Below, piece by piece: positions 25,540-35,625 of a stretch of 64,000 nucleotides of DNA. Under the pieces are notes generated by a model. The model saw only the letters and a list, made by a program, of their open reading frames with translations. It made no database searches and was not told the DNA's origin. The stretch is from Clostridia bacterium (lineage in GTDB: Bacteria > Bacillota > Clostridia > Oscillospirales > Acutalibacteraceae), in the NCBI GenBank assembly GCA_017472575.1, contig JAFUPX010000043.1:1-64000 (forward strand), written 5' to 3'. Made by a program: the position numbers and the translations under genes. Each line of letters opens with the position of its first letter. The stretch's first letter is position 1.

Positions 25540-26222
25540 TGAAAGCTTTAAGTAGGCGCCTTGAGGTAATAGCCTCGCTTATACCTCAGGGCGCAAAAGT
25601 TTGTGATGTAGGAACAGACCACGGATATCTCCCGATTTATCTTTTAAAAAGCGGTAAAGCGAGTAAAGTTATTGCAACGGATATCCGCTTAAAGCCTTTA
25701 AACACCGCAAAAAGTAATATTGAAAAATTTGGAGTTGGCAACATTGAGCTTCGTCTTTGTGACGGACTTGAGGCTGTAAGCAGTACAGAAGCCGACACTG
25801 TTATTATCGCCGGAATGGGCGGCGAGGTTATTTCAGGTATAATTGAGAGATGTGTTTGGGCAAAGGATACGCATAAAACATTCATCCTCCAGCCTATGAC
25901 CTCCCCTGAGATACTGAGAAGCTTCTTGTTTAGCTCTGGCTTTGAAATTATATTTGAAAAACCGCTTGAGGATAACGGAAAAATATATTCTGTTATTACT
26001 GCTGTGTTTAGCGGCAAGCCATACCGTTACAAAGCTTATGAGCTGTTTACAGGCAAGATATCCGCCGATACCGACGAGGGCTTTAAATATATTAAAAAGC
26101 AGTATAACAGATGTAGCGAATGTGCAGAATCGCTTAAAAGCATCACTTCAAAAACTGAAGAGTATACATATTATCAAAGCATTTCAGATGCTTTAAATGA
26201 ATTGTTGCAGGAGAAAAAGTAA
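25539..26222 (+). CDS. trmK: tRNA (adenine22-N1) methyltransferase TrmK
   Basis: A 227-aa SAM enzyme that methylates A22 of tRNAs. SRRLEVIASLIPQGAKVCDV and GTDHGYLPIYL are the TrmK N-terminus and SAM motif; IIAGMGGEVISGIIE is the catalytic NPPW-replacing segment. The C-terminal helical region ends at the rqcH start with one-base overlap. Confidence 0.92.
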   Translation: MKALSRRLEVIASLIPQGAKVCDVGTDHGYLPIYLLKSGKASKVIATDIRLKPLNTAKSNIEKFGVGNIELRLCDGLEAVSSTEADTVIIAGMGGEVISGIIERCVWAKDTHKTFILQPMTSPEILRSFLFSSGFEIIFEKPLEDNGKIYSVITAVFSGKPYRYKAYELFTGKISADTDEGFKYIKKQYNRCSECAESLKSITSKTEEYTYYQSISDALNELLQEKK

Positions 26223-27907
26223 TGGCGTTTGACGGAGTTTTCCTTCAAAAAGTAACCGCGGAATTAAAGGAAGCGGTAGACTGTCATATAGATAAAATTT
26301 ACCAGCCGTCCTCAGATGAGCTGGTATTTTTGCTACGCAAAAAAGGCTTTGCAAAAAAGCTTTTAATTTCGGCGAAATCAGGAGCAGCGAGAATACATTT
26401 TACCGAAAGCTCCTTTGAAAACCCCGAGACTCCTCCGATGCTTTGTATGCTCCTTCGTAAGCATCTTTCGGGAGCAAGACTCACCGATATTTTGCAAAAC
26501 GGACTCGAAAGAGTTGCCGAGCTTCTTTTTTCAGCAACCAATGAAATGGGAGACAGAATTACTTTAAGACTTGTCTGTGAGCTTATCGGAAATCGCTCAA
26601 ATATTATTCTTGTAAACGATGAGGGCAGAATAATTGACAGTATCCGCAGAAGTGATATAGAAACCTCTGTAAGACTTATCCAGCCGGGAGCAAAATACGA
26701 ATATCCCGAGGGTCAAAACAAGCTCAATCCCTTTGAGACCGATATAACGGTAATTAAAAAAAGTATTGACTGCTCGCTTCCGCTCTCAAAGTCGCTTTTA
26801 GCTCTTTTGGACGGTTTTTCACCCCTTATTTGCAGAGAAATAGAATACAAAGCTGAAACAGAAGGCTTTGAATATGCCTTCAACAGTGTTATAGCAGATA
26901 TCAAAGGAACAGGTACTCCTATGCTTTTAATTAAAGCTGACGGCTCCCCCTTCGACTTTACTTATACGGAAATTTCTCAGTATACAAGCAGCATAGCATT
27001 AAATAAATATCAAACCTACTGTTCATTGCTTGACGCTTTCTACACAGAACGCGAAAACCGCTCGCGGATAAATTCCAAAGCACACGATATTATTAGGCTT
27101 GTAAACAATATCCGCTCCCGAACAGAGAAAAAGTTAGCTTTGAGATTAAACGAATTAAAGCAATGTGAAAACAGAGAGGCTTTAAGGATAAACGGCGAGC
27201 TTATAAAAGCAAATCTTCATCTTATAGAAAACGGAAGTAAATCCGCTCGGGTTATGAATTATTACGACCCTGAGCTTAAAGAAATTTCCATACCCTTAAA
27301 TCCGGCGCTCTCCCCTGCCGCAAATGCCGCAAAATATTTTAAGGACTATAAAAAGACATATACCGCAGAGCAGACTCTTACTAAGCTTACCGAAGAGGAT
27401 AAGCAGGAGCTTATTTATCTTGATTCCGTACTCGAGAGCATTAACCGCTGTGAAAATCTTGCAGAGCTTGGTGAAATCAGAGAGGAGCTTCGTGACGCCG
27501 GATATATAAAGGTCACTCAGGCAAGACGCCGTTCAAAGAAAAAAAATGATACCTCCTTTAAGGAATATACTTCCGCAGAAGGATATAAAATTCTGGTAGG
27601 AAAAAACAACCGCCAAAACGATTATCTTACAACAACACTTGCCTCAAAAAGCGATATATGGTTTCATACCAAAAACATTCCCGGTTCCCATGTAATCGTT
27701 TTCTGCTCAGGTCAGCCGCTCTCTGATGAAACAGTTCTTTATGCGGCTTGCCTTGCGGCGGCAAACTCAAAGGCGGCAGACTCATCAAATGTTCCTGTTG
27801 ATTATACCCCTGTTAAATATGTGAAAAAACCGTCCGGTGCAAAACCTGGTATGGTAATTTACACAACCAATAAAACAGTATTTGTTACTCCGGAGGTGAA
27901 AAAATGA
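26222..27907 (+). CDS. rqcH: ribosome quality-control protein RqcH (NFACT family)
   Basis: A 561-aa protein that binds stalled 50S-peptidyl-tRNA complexes and adds C-terminal alanine tails. It starts MAFDGVFLQKVTAELKEAV, typical of NFACT-N, and has the DR-like catalytic core. It has a central coiled-coil (residues ~285-440) and the C-terminal NFACT-R domain (GYKILVGKNNRQNDYLTTTL, DIWFHTKNIPGSHVI). Older names are fibronectin-binding protein FbpA/YloA. It shares a single base with the trmK stop. Confidence 0.95.
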   Translation: MAFDGVFLQKVTAELKEAVDCHIDKIYQPSSDELVFLLRKKGFAKKLLISAKSGAARIHFTESSFENPETPPMLCMLLRKHLSGARLTDILQNGLERVAELLFSATNEMGDRITLRLVCELIGNRSNIILVNDEGRIIDSIRRSDIETSVRLIQPGAKYEYPEGQNKLNPFETDITVIKKSIDCSLPLSKSLLALLDGFSPLICREIEYKAETEGFEYAFNSVIADIKGTGTPMLLIKADGSPFDFTYTEISQYTSSIALNKYQTYCSLLDAFYTERENRSRINSKAHDIIRLVNNIRSRTEKKLALRLNELKQCENREALRINGELIKANLHLIENGSKSARVMNYYDPELKEISIPLNPALSPAANAAKYFKDYKKTYTAEQTLTKLTEEDKQELIYLDSVLESINRCENLAELGEIREELRDAGYIKVTQARRRSKKKNDTSFKEYTSAEGYKILVGKNNRQNDYLTTTLASKSDIWFHTKNIPGSHVIVFCSGQPLSDETVLYAACLAAANSKAADSSNVPVDYTPVKYVKKPSGAKPGMVIYTTNKTVFVTPEVKK

Positions 27908-28680
27908 GTGTAGGAATTTCGACATCTTGTTTTTATCCACTTGAAACAGAACTTTCTTTAGAGGAAATAGCAAAAGCAGGGGTTAAAACAACCGAGGTTT
28001 TCTTTAATGCACAATGCGAGCTTAAACCCGCATTTGTTGATATGCTGCTTGAAATTAAAAACCGATATAATTTAAAGGTAACCTCTGTTCATCCGACAAT
28101 GTCGCTTGCTGAATCCTTTTTCTTTTTTTCAAATTATGAGCGCCGTTTCAGAGAGGGACTTGATTCCTACCGTCGCTATTCAGAAATTGCTGCGGAGCTC
28201 GGAGCAAAATATATTATAATGCACGGCGGAAAGCCCAACGGTATCTGCTCGGACGAGGAATACTGCGAGCGCTATATGATATTAAACGAAGCGACCAAAG
28301 AAAACGGTGTAACGGTTCTACAGGAGAATGTTGTGCTCTATAGAGCGGGCGAAATTGAGTTTTTGCAGTCTATGGTGGATATTTTAGGCAAGGATGTTGG
28401 CTTTTGCATAGATTTAAAGCAATCTATCCGTTGCGGATACAACCCCTACGAGCTTATTGACCGATTTTCGGATAATATAAAGCATTATCATATAAGCGAC
28501 CATTCCACCGCTTCTGACTGTCTTCTCCCCGGTCGAGGAGGCTTCGATTTTGAAACATTTTTCAAATATACAAAGCAAAAAGGCTATACGGGAGACTATA
28601 TTATCGAGGTTTACAGCAACGCTTATAAGCAGTACAGCGAAATCTTTGATTCATATAAATTAATTTCAAAAAACACTTGA
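27904..28680 (+). CDS. sugar phosphate isomerase/epimerase (TIM barrel)
   Basis: A 258-aa AP-endonuclease-2-type TIM barrel. Expected metal ligands are visible: VTSVHPT, IMHGGKPN, VLQENV, CIDLKQS, HYHISDH and YIIEVYSN. These enzymes isomerise or epimerise sugars or polyols with a divalent metal; substrate unknown. It overlaps rqcH by 4 bp (ATGA), and its stop codon lies inside the -35 of the L10 leader promoter. Confidence 0.85.
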   Translation: MSVGISTSCFYPLETELSLEEIAKAGVKTTEVFFNAQCELKPAFVDMLLEIKNRYNLKVTSVHPTMSLAESFFFFSNYERRFREGLDSYRRYSEIAAELGAKYIIMHGGKPNGICSDEEYCERYMILNEATKENGVTVLQENVVLYRAGEIEFLQSMVDILGKDVGFCIDLKQSIRCGYNPYELIDRFSDNIKHYHISDHSTASDCLLPGRGGFDFETFFKYTKQKGYTGDYIIEVYSNAYKQYSEIFDSYKLISKNT

Positions 28681-28705
28681 CATACTCTCTCTTTTGTTAT
28701 ATAAT
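28677..28705 (+). promoter_or_regulatory. promoter of rplJ-rplL
   Basis: Perfect consensus TTGACA (28677-28682), 17 bp, TATAAT (28700-28705). Confidence 0.93.
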
Positions 28706-28711
28706 CTATCT

Positions 28712-28830
28712 TGCAATTCCAAAGACAGTAGGTGGCATTATGCCGTAAGTCAATCGCCTACCGAGGTATGTGCTTAAATTAAACTTTTATTTGTGTTTAT
28801 TTATGCCTATCCTTGTGCTTTGGATAGGCA
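28712..28830 (+). ncRNA. ribosomal protein L10 leader with attenuator hairpin
   Basis: The segment with GTAGGTGGC and CGCCTACCGAGGTATG is the conserved L10(L12)4-binding kink-turn fold of Bacillota L10 leaders. A hairpin TGCCTATCC/GGATAGGCA (28804-28830) with T-rich tail follows as attenuator. Excess L10-L12 would lower expression of the operon (established for this leader class). Confidence 0.9.
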
Positions 28831-28854
28831 TTTTATATTTCGGAGGTGAATACA

Positions 28855-29361
28855 TTGCCAAACGCAGCAGTTTTAGAACAAAAGCAGCAGCAGGTCGCAG
28901 CTATTGCTGAGAAAATCGCAGGTGCAGTTACAGGTGTTGTAGTTGACTATAAGGGTATCTCGGTTACTGACGATACTGTATTGCGTAAAGAATTGCGTGA
29001 AAACGGCGTTGATTACTTCGTTGTTAAGAATACTATCTTAAAGCGCGCTATTGAGGGTACTTCCGTTGAGGAGATGAGCTCTGTACTCGAGGGTACAACA
29101 GCTATCGCTATCTCAAACGAGGATTACACCGCAGCAGCAAGAATCCTCTGCAAGTATGCCGAGGGTCACGAAAACTTCAAGATTAAATCCGGTTTTCTTG
29201 ACGGAAAGGTTATCGACGTTGCAACAATTGATTCTTTAGCAAAGCTCCCCAGCAAGGAAGTTCTCCTCGCTACAGTTCTCGGAGCTTTCCAGGCACCTAT
29301 TGCGGCATTTGCCCGCGCTGTTCAGGCTATCGTTGATAAAGACGGTTCCGATGCAGAATAA
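28855..29361 (+). CDS. rplJ: 50S ribosomal protein L10
   Basis: A 168-aa stalk-base protein. The sequence VVVDYKGISVTDDTVLRKEL and NGVDYFVVKNTILKRAIEG is typical. I choose TTG 28855 because GGAGGTG (28842-28848) lies 6 bases upstream; the GTG at 28846 is part of that site. The gene follows its own leader. Unlike many Bacillota, rplK-rplA do not precede it. Confidence 0.95.
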   Translation: MPNAAVLEQKQQQVAAIAEKIAGAVTGVVVDYKGISVTDDTVLRKELRENGVDYFVVKNTILKRAIEGTSVEEMSSVLEGTTAIAISNEDYTAAARILCKYAEGHENFKIKSGFLDGKVIDVATIDSLAKLPSKEVLLATVLGAFQAPIAAFARAVQAIVDKDGSDAE

Positions 29362-29409
29362 TTTAAAAAATAAAAACTAAAAAAATAAATTTATTTGGAG
29401 GAATAAAAA

Positions 29410-29787
29410 ATGGCATCTGAAAAGATTACAGCTATGATTGAAGAGTTAAAAACTCTTACCGTTCTTGAGCTTTCTGAGCTCGTTAAAGCAGTAGAAGAGG
29501 AATTCGGCGTATCCGCTGCAGCAGCAGTTGCAGTAGCAGCTCCCGCAGCAGGCGGCGCAGCAGCAGCTGAGGAGAAGACAGAGTTTGACGTTATCCTTGC
29601 TAACGCAGGCGCTGAGAAGATTAAGGTTATCAAGGCTGTTCGTGAGATCACAGGTCTCGGTCTTGCTGAGGCTAAGGCTCTTGTTGACGGCGCTCCTAAG
29701 ACTCTTAAGGAAGCTGCTTCCAAGGATGAGGCTGAGGAAATCAAGGCTAAGCTCGCTGAGGTTGGCGCAACTGTTGAGCTTAAGTAA
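29410..29787 (+). CDS. rplL: 50S ribosomal protein L7/L12
   Basis: A 125-aa protein with N-terminal dimerisation helices, an Ala-rich hinge ([20 protein letters not shown]) and the globular C-terminal domain ([37 protein letters not shown]). It is present in several copies on the L10 stalk and recruits translation factors. GGAGGA precedes the ATG. A strong terminator ends the operon; rpoB does not follow. Confidence 0.98.
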   Translation: MASEKITAMIEELKTLTVLELSELVKAVEEEFGVSAAAAVAVAAPAAGGAAAAEEKTEFDVILANAGAEKIKVIKAVREITGLGLAEAKALVDGAPKTLKEAASKDEAEEIKAKLAEVGATVELK

Positions 29788-29803
29788 TTTAAGTTTAAAA
29801 TTT

Positions 29804-29837
29804 ATCCCGACGGTTTTTAAACCGTCGGGATTTTTTA
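29804..29837 (+). terminator. terminator of rplJ-rplL
   Basis: A 13-bp stem (ATCCCGACGGTTT and its complement, 29804-29831) with a 2-base loop is followed by six T. Confidence 0.95.
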
Positions 29838-29886
29838 TTATACTTATTATCCTGCCACATTAAACATAATATATGGTATATTAAAC

Positions 29887-29915
29887 TTGACTTAGGGACA
29901 ATATAGTGGTAAAAT
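29887..29915 (+). promoter_or_regulatory. promoter of rny
   Basis: TTGACT (29887-29892), 17-bp spacer, TAAAAT (29910-29915). Confidence 0.75.
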
Positions 29916-29921
29916 TATTAA

Positions 29922-30087
29922 GATGGGTAAAGTAATTTTTAAAACAATTTAACCCACTCAAAACTTGTTTCATGCGTATGGCGAACGCATTGTAAACTTA
30001 AGTCACGGGAGAAATTACGCGGCTCCCGCTCCCTGTTTTTTCCAATCAGGAAAAATTCCGCGTTTATTATATAAAGGAGGTGCATTT
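29922..30087 (+). other. structured ~165-base 5' leader of rny
   Basis: The stretch between promoter and ATG has no gene but several short hairpins: TGGGTAAA with TTTAACCCA, ATGCGT with ACGCAT, GGGAG with CTCCC, TTTTTCC with GGAAAAA, and CGCGG with CCGCG around it. AAAGGAGGTG is the ribosome site. Function is unknown; self-control by RNase Y cleavage is one option. Confidence 0.4.
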
Positions 30088-31641
30088 ATGCCACCGGTAA
30101 TGATGTATGTAATTTTCGGCATCATCGCTGTTGTTCTGGCTGTGCTGGGTTTTGTATTCGGCAGTGCCTACCGCCGCAAATCCGCAGAGGCAACCATTGG
30201 TTCCGCTGAGGACGAGGCGAAGAGAATTTTAAGCGATGCTATGAAAACCGCCGAGACAAAGAAAAAAGAAGCCTTACTTGAAGCTAAGGATGAAATTCAT
30301 CAGCTCCGTCAGGAAACCGAAAAGGATTTGCGGGAGCGCAGAAGTGAGGTTCAGCGTCAGGAACACCGTCTCCAGCAAAAGGAGGAAACTCTTGACCGCA
30401 AGACTGACAACCTTGAAGCTAAAGAGGAAAAGCTTGCAGCCCGTTCAAAGGAAATTGATGCTCGCATTGAAGAATGTGACCGCTTAAAGCAAAGCCAGAT
30501 GGACTTGCTTGAGAAAATTTCCGGCTTTACAAAGGAGCAGGCTAAGACTCATCTTCTCGATATGCTTGATGGAGAGTTGACCCACCAGAAGGCTGTTAAA
30601 ATTATGGATTTTGAACAGCAGACTAAGGACGAGGCAGACAAGCTTGCCCGCAACATTATTGGACATGCTATTCAGCGTTGTGCGGCAGACCATTCTTCCG
30701 AAATGACTGTTTCTGTTGTAGCGTTGCCCAACGATGAAATGAAGGGCCGCATAATCGGTCGTGAGAGAAGAAACATAAGAGCCTTGGAAACTGCAACCGG
30801 AGTTGACCTTATTATTGACGATACTCCTGAGGCTATAACCCTTTCAAGCTTTGACCCCGTTCGCCGAGAGATAGCGAGAGTTGCGCTTGAAAAATTAATT
30901 CTTGACGGACGAATTCATCCTGCAAGAATTGAGGAGACCGTTGCTAAAGCAACCGCAGAGGTTGAGGCAACAATTAAGCAGGAAGGCGAGCGCGCTATGA
31001 TTGAATCCGGCGTTCACAACCTTCACCCCGAGCTTGTTAAGCTCCTAGGAAAGCTTAAGTACCGCACCAGTTACGGACAGAATGTTCTCAACCACTCTTT
31101 GGAGGTTTGCCACCTTTCAGGTCTTATGGCCGCTGAAATGGGTGCTGATGTAACCTTGGCTAAGAGAGCAGGTCTTCTCCACGATATCGGTAAAGCTCTT
31201 GACCATGAGCAGGAAGGCTCGCATATCCAGCTTGGCGTTGAAGCCGCAAAGAAATACAGAGAGAGCGAAGTTGTTATCCACGCTATTCACGCTCACCACG
31301 GTGAGGTTGAGGCTAAAACAACAATCGCCTGTATAGTTCAGGCAGCGGATGCTATTTCCGCTGCAAGACCCGGTGCCAGACGTGAAAACATTGAAAACTA
31401 CATCAAACGCCTTGAAAAGCTTGAGGAAATCGCCAATTCCTTCAACGGCGTTGATAATTCATATGCCATTCAGGCAGGCCGCGAAATTCGCATTGTTGTT
31501 AAGCCTGAGGCTGTTAATGATGATCAAATGGTACTTATTGCTCACGAAATTTCTCAGAAAATCGAAAATGAGCTTGAATATCCCGGTCAGATAAAGGTCA
31601 ATGTTATCCGTGAAAGCCGCGCGGTTGACTACGCAAAATAA
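30088..31641 (+). CDS. rny: ribonuclease Y
   Basis: A 517-aa membrane-bound endoribonuclease that starts mRNA decay. It has an N-terminal membrane segment (residues ~5-26), a long coiled coil (~30-190), a KH domain and an HD domain ([28 protein letters not shown]). In the KH domain the usual GxxG loop of GREGRN reads G224-R-E-R227, from AGA at 30766-30768 in place of GGA. ATG 30088 follows AAAGGAGGTG; a longer frame from 29965 runs through the leader. Membership is clear; RNA binding by the altered loop may differ. Confidence 0.95.
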   Translation: MPPVMMYVIFGIIAVVLAVLGFVFGSAYRRKSAEATIGSAEDEAKRILSDAMKTAETKKKEALLEAKDEIHQLRQETEKDLRERRSEVQRQEHRLQQKEETLDRKTDNLEAKEEKLAARSKEIDARIEECDRLKQSQMDLLEKISGFTKEQAKTHLLDMLDGELTHQKAVKIMDFEQQTKDEADKLARNIIGHAIQRCAADHSSEMTVSVVALPNDEMKGRIIGRERRNIRALETATGVDLIIDDTPEAITLSSFDPVRREIARVALEKLILDGRIHPARIEETVAKATAEVEATIKQEGERAMIESGVHNLHPELVKLLGKLKYRTSYGQNVLNHSLEVCHLSGLMAAEMGADVTLAKRAGLLHDIGKALDHEQEGSHIQLGVEAAKKYRESEVVIHAIHAHHGEVEAKTTIACIVQAADAISAARPGARRENIENYIKRLEKLEEIANSFNGVDNSYAIQAGREIRIVVKPEAVNDDQMVLIAHEISQKIENELEYPGQIKVNVIRESRAVDYAK

Positions 31642-31651
31642 TTAAAGACAT

Positions 31652-31687
31652 AAAAAATGCAACCTCGAAATAGGTTGCATTTTTTTG
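31652..31687. terminator. bidirectional terminator between rny and rubrerythrin
   Basis: ATGCAACCT and AGGTTGCAT (31657-31680) form a 9-bp stem with an A-run on the left and a T-run on the right, so it can serve both convergent genes. Confidence 0.9.
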
Positions 31688-31693
31688 CTCTTA

Positions 31694-32236
31694 TTAATAA
31701 TTTTCAGCTTTAATATGGAAATAAGCCTGAGGATGATTGCAAACGGGGCAAAGCTGAGGAGCTTTTTTACCGATTACAATGTGACCGCAGTTAGCACACT
31801 GCCAGATAGTATCGCCGTCTCTTGAGAATACAATACCCTCCTCAACATTTGAAAGGAGCTTACGATATCTTTCCTCATGGTGCTTTTCAATTGCACCTAC
31901 CATTTTGAAAAGAGCGGCTATATCGTTAAAGCCTTCTTCTCTCGCTTCCTTCTCCATACGGTCATACATATCTGTCCACTCGTACATCTCGCCCTCGGCG
32001 GCGTCAAGAAGGTTTGTTGCGGTGTTAGGAATTTCACCGTCATGAAGGAGTTTAAACCAAATTTTAGCATGCTCCTTTTCATTTGCGGCTGTCTCCTCAA
32101 AAAGCTGAGCTATCTGAACATAGCCTTCCTTCTTAGCCTTTGAAGCATAGTAGGTGTACTTGTTTCTCGCCTGAGACTCACCTGCAAAAGCGTCTCTCAA
32201 ATTCTGTTCTGTTTTTGTGCCTAATAAAGATTTCAT
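31694..32236 (-). CDS. rbr: rubrerythrin
   Basis: A 180-aa diiron-plus-rubredoxin protein that reduces hydrogen peroxide in anaerobes. The N-terminal ferritin-like domain has the iron-binding Glu motifs ([44 protein letters not shown]). The C-terminal rubredoxin-like site is CANCGH...[11 protein letters not shown]. It is downstream of tyrS (gap 39 bp); a TATAAT box in that gap could give it its own promoter. AGGAGG lies before the ATG. Confidence 0.97.
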   Translation of the reverse strand: MKSLLGTKTEQNLRDAFAGESQARNKYTYYASKAKKEGYVQIAQLFEETAANEKEHAKIWFKLLHDGEIPNTATNLLDAAEGEMYEWTDMYDRMEKEAREEGFNDIAALFKMVGAIEKHHEERYRKLLSNVEEGIVFSRDGDTIWQCANCGHIVIGKKAPQLCPVCNHPQAYFHIKAENY

Positions 32237-32275
32237 AAATATTCCTCCTTGATAATTATATTTGACCGATTTCGG

Positions 32276-33499
32276 TTAAATAACAAACTTATGAAAAACT
32301 TTTTTGCCTTTTTTTACCACAACTCCGGTTTCAAACTTCTCTTTGGCTATCTGATAAGTCGGGTCGGATATTTTTTCATCATCTACGCTTACTCCGCCCT
32401 GCTGAACCAGTCTTCTTGCCTCTCCCTTTGAAGCGGCAAGACCGCCTGCTACCATAAGGTCAAGAAGTCCTATATTGCCATCGGTAAAGCTGTCGGCACT
32501 AAGAGTTGTTGAAGGCATATTATCCGAATTACCTGCACCTGAAAAAATTGCTCTGGCAGTTTCCTGAGCCTTGGCAGCCTCTTCTTCACCGTGAACAAGC
32601 TTTGTAAGCTCGAAAGCAAGTATCTCCTTAGCAGTATTAAGCTGACTTCCCTCCCAGGAATCCATTTTGTCAATTTCTTCGAGCGGCAGGAAGGTTAACA
32701 TTCTTATACATTTAAGTACATCCTTATCCCCTACATTGCGCCAATACTGATAAAATTCATAGGGTGAAGTCTTTTTCGGGTCAAGCCATACAGCTCCGCC
32801 TACGGTTTTACCCATCTTCTTTCCCTCAGAGTTAAGAAGAAGTGTAATCGTCATAGCATAAGCATCCTTGCCCAGCTTTTTACGGATAAGCTCGGTTCCA
32901 CCCAACATATTGGACCATTGGTCATCTCCGCCGAACTGCATATTACAGCCGTATTCCTTGAAAAGATGATAAAAATCATAGCTTTGCATTATCATATAAT
33001 TAAATTCAAGGAAAGAAAGACCCTTTTCCATACGCTGCTTATAGCACTCAGCTCTCAGCATATTATTAACCGAGAAGCAGGGACCTACTTCGCGGAGAAC
33101 ATCAATATAATTAAGCTTTAAGAGCCAGTCGGCATTGTTTACCATCATTGCCTTGCCTTCGCCGAACTCTATAAATTTGCTCATCTGCTCCTTAAAGCAA
33201 TCGCAGTTATGCTGAATTTGCTCCGAAGTCATCATAGAGCGCATATCGGTTCTGCCTGAAGGGTCGCCTATATGTCCCGTACCGCCGCCGATAAGAGCTA
33301 TGGGGCGGTTTCCTGCCATCTGCAATCGCTTCATAAGACAAAGCGCCATAAAATGACCTACATGAAGACTGTCCGCAGTGGGGTCAAAGCCTATATAGAA
33401 AACGGCTTTACCGTTATTTATCAGCTCTTTAATCTCTTCCTCGTCGGTAACCTGAGCAATAAGACCTCTGGCTACAAGTTCATCATAAATTTTCATCAT
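32276..33499 (-). CDS. tyrS: tyrosyl-tRNA synthetase
   Basis: A 407-aa class I enzyme. The HIGH motif appears as HVGH ([11 protein letters not shown]) and KMSKS as KMGKT. It has the S4 domain at the C-terminus ([20 protein letters not shown]). MMKIYDEL and MKIYDEL are both possible starts. The start overlaps the recN end by 17 bp. I see no T-box leader in front of it. Confidence 0.96.
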   Translation of the reverse strand: MMKIYDELVARGLIAQVTDEEEIKELINNGKAVFYIGFDPTADSLHVGHFMALCLMKRLQMAGNRPIALIGGGTGHIGDPSGRTDMRSMMTSEQIQHNCDCFKEQMSKFIEFGEGKAMMVNNADWLLKLNYIDVLREVGPCFSVNNMLRAECYKQRMEKGLSFLEFNYMIMQSYDFYHLFKEYGCNMQFGGDDQWSNMLGGTELIRKKLGKDAYAMTITLLLNSEGKKMGKTVGGAVWLDPKKTSPYEFYQYWRNVGDKDVLKCIRMLTFLPLEEIDKMDSWEGSQLNTAKEILAFELTKLVHGEEEAAKAQETARAIFSGAGNSDNMPSTTLSADSFTDGNIGLLDLMVAGGLAASKGEARRLVQQGGVSVDDEKISDPTYQIAKEKFETGVVVKKGKKVFHKFVI

Positions 33500-35156
33500 T
33501 ACTACTCCTATCCAATAATTCCTTAGCGGAATTATATAAATTTTCTGTAAGCGAACTGCCTGACATTATTCTCGCTATCTCAGCTATACGCTCATCTCCA
33601 GATACAGGGCGAACCTTTGTAAAGGTTCGTTCTCTTTCTGCGGTTTTTTCTATAACAAGGTGATTGTTAGCCTGCGCCGCAATCTGGGCTAAGTGGGTAA
33701 CGCATATTACCTGACGTCCTCCCGAAACCTTTTTAAGCTGATTACCAACCTTACCGGCGGCATAGCCGCTGATACCTGTATCTATCTCATCAAAAATCAG
33801 TGTGTCAACCTTATCCCTGTCGGACAAAACGCTTTTTATAGCCAACATAACTCTTGACAGCTCACCGCCTGATGCAATTTTTGAAAGCGGCTTAGCCGTT
33901 TCTCCTGCGTTTGCAGATATAAGGAACTCAACGCTATCACAGCCTAATTTAGTATATCTTCCCTTTTCTATGTTAACCCTAAATTCAACATCTGGCATAT
34001 TAAGATACGAAAGTACATCACAGATTTTTTTCGCAAATTCGTCTGCCGATTTTTTTCGTTTATCTGTTAAAATATCGGCAAGTGAAATAAGTCTTTCAGT
34101 GGATTCATCCAGAAGAGAAGCAAGCTCTGCCTCTTTTTCCTCAGAAAACTCAATATTTTCAAGCTGTTTTTTAGCTTGATTTAAAAATTCAAGCATTTCT
34201 TCCTCTGTGCTGCCATATTTAACCTTTAGCTTGGAAAGTAAATCAAGGCGGCCGTTTATAGTCTCGGGGTCTAATTCAGCCAACTGCCTGTCCTCAATAT
34301 AATCGAGAATTTCGGCAGATATAGCATCAATTGCTGCGGCGGCTTCCGAAAGCCTTTCCGCAGAGGTGCTAAAGCCCTCTCCTACCAAGGACAACTGCTT
34401 GCCTGCCTTTGAAATAAACTCTATAGCACCCGAAGTATCGTCATCACCTCTCAGGCACAAATATGCCTCGTTTAAACAGCGGAGATTTTTTTCATAATTC
34501 TTAACCGTTTCAAGTTCTTTTTTTAACCTCTCGATTTCGCCCGTCTTAATATCGGCGGACTCAAGCTCGTTTATCTGGTATTTTAAAAGCTCTGTTTTGC
34601 GCTGCTTTTCATCCTCATCGGTTTCAAGCTCTCTGAGACTTTTGCGAATGGCGTTAAGGTTTTTAAACTCCTTATAATACTCATCAAGGTTCTTCCCGAT
34701 ATTTGCAACAGCATCAACAAATGAAATATGGTTTTCAGCTGAGAGCAAAGCCTGATTATCGTGCTGACCGTGTATATTTATCAGATATCCGGCAATTCCT
34801 TTAAGCGTTCCCGCCGTTACAGGAACATCATTGATTTTTATTATTCCCTTACCCGATGCGCTTAATTTTCTAAAAACTATAATATTATTTTCTTCGTCCG
34901 GTTCTATTCCGTTCTCGCTTAACACTCGTAAAGCATCCTCGCCCAAATCAGTAAATACAGCCGAAACACAAGCGGTATCACAGCCGCTTCTGATAAGGTC
35001 CCTTGAGGTGCGCTCACCGAGAACAGCGTTAATGGAATCTATAACGATAGATTTTCCCGCACCTGTTTCTCCTGTAAGAACATTAAAGCCGCTTTCAAAT
35101 TCAATATCGGATTTTTCAATTACTGCTATATTCTCAATGTGAAGATATTTAAGCAT
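33483..35156 (-). CDS. recN: DNA repair protein RecN
   Basis: A 557-aa SMC-like ATPase for double-strand break repair. Walker A is [17 protein letters not shown], a long coiled-coil region occupies residues ~160-350, then the signature [16 protein letters not shown] and Walker [14 protein letters not shown]. It is the last gene of the nusB-to-recN operon, 16 bp after argR. Confidence 0.96.
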   Translation of the reverse strand: MLKYLHIENIAVIEKSDIEFESGFNVLTGETGAGKSIVIDSINAVLGERTSRDLIRSGCDTACVSAVFTDLGEDALRVLSENGIEPDEENNIIVFRKLSASGKGIIKINDVPVTAGTLKGIAGYLINIHGQHDNQALLSAENHISFVDAVANIGKNLDEYYKEFKNLNAIRKSLRELETDEDEKQRKTELLKYQINELESADIKTGEIERLKKELETVKNYEKNLRCLNEAYLCLRGDDDTSGAIEFISKAGKQLSLVGEGFSTSAERLSEAAAAIDAISAEILDYIEDRQLAELDPETINGRLDLLSKLKVKYGSTEEEMLEFLNQAKKQLENIEFSEEKEAELASLLDESTERLISLADILTDKRKKSADEFAKKICDVLSYLNMPDVEFRVNIEKGRYTKLGCDSVEFLISANAGETAKPLSKIASGGELSRVMLAIKSVLSDRDKVDTLIFDEIDTGISGYAAGKVGNQLKKVSGGRQVICVTHLAQIAAQANNHLVIEKTAERERTFTKVRPVSGDERIAEIARIMSGSSLTENLYNSAKELLDRSSNDENL

Positions 35157-35172
35157 TATTATGTACCCAGCT

Positions 35173-35625
35173 TTATAAAAGTTTTTTCAGCTCCTCAGTT
35201 AAAGCCTCGGAACCCTGCTCGCTTCTTGTTACCGCAATAATAGTATCCTCTCCTGCAAGAGTACCGAGCATCATATCACCGAAAAGCTTGTCAAGGATAA
35301 CACATGCACTTGAAGCCATTCCGTTATAGCATTTGATAACCACATTATTAAGGGCATAATCTATACTTTTAATTGATTTTGCAAACATTTCGTTATAATG
35401 GTCGTAAGAGCCGCTCTCCGTCGCAGAGCTTTCTCCTGCAACATAACGGTAATTTCCCTTTTCATCGTGACCCTTAACGATTTTCAAGGCCTTCATATCC
35501 CTTGATACAGTAGACTGTGTTACCTTAAAGCCCTGTTTTATAAGCTCTGCCTGCAAGTCTTCCTGAGTTATTATAATCTTATTCCTTATTAAATCGAGAA
35601 TTTTTTCCTGTCTCTTGCTTTTCAC
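35173..35625 (-). CDS. argR: arginine repressor ArgR
   Basis: A 150-aa regulator that binds ARG boxes with arginine as co-repressor. The N-terminal winged helix is RQEKILDLIRNKIIITQEDL and VTQSTVSRDMKALKIVK. The C-terminal oligomerisation domain has GTLAGEDTIIAVTRSE. I use GTG 35625 (MKSKRQEKIL), with AGGAG 8 bases upstream; a longer frame to 35685 would overlap nadK more and has no such site. It overlaps nadK by 47 bp. Confidence 0.93.
   Translation of the reverse strand: MKSKRQEKILDLIRNKIIITQEDLQAELIKQGFKVTQSTVSRDMKALKIVKGHDEKGNYRYVAGESSATESGSYDHYNEMFAKSIKSIDYALNNVVIKCYNGMASSACVILDKLFGDMMLGTLAGEDTIIAVTRSEQGSEALTEELKKLL

Noticed and set aside
29391..29744. 117-aa minus-strand open frame across rplL
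   Set aside because: Explained by the Ala-rich codon use of rplL; L7/L12 is certain in the plus frame.
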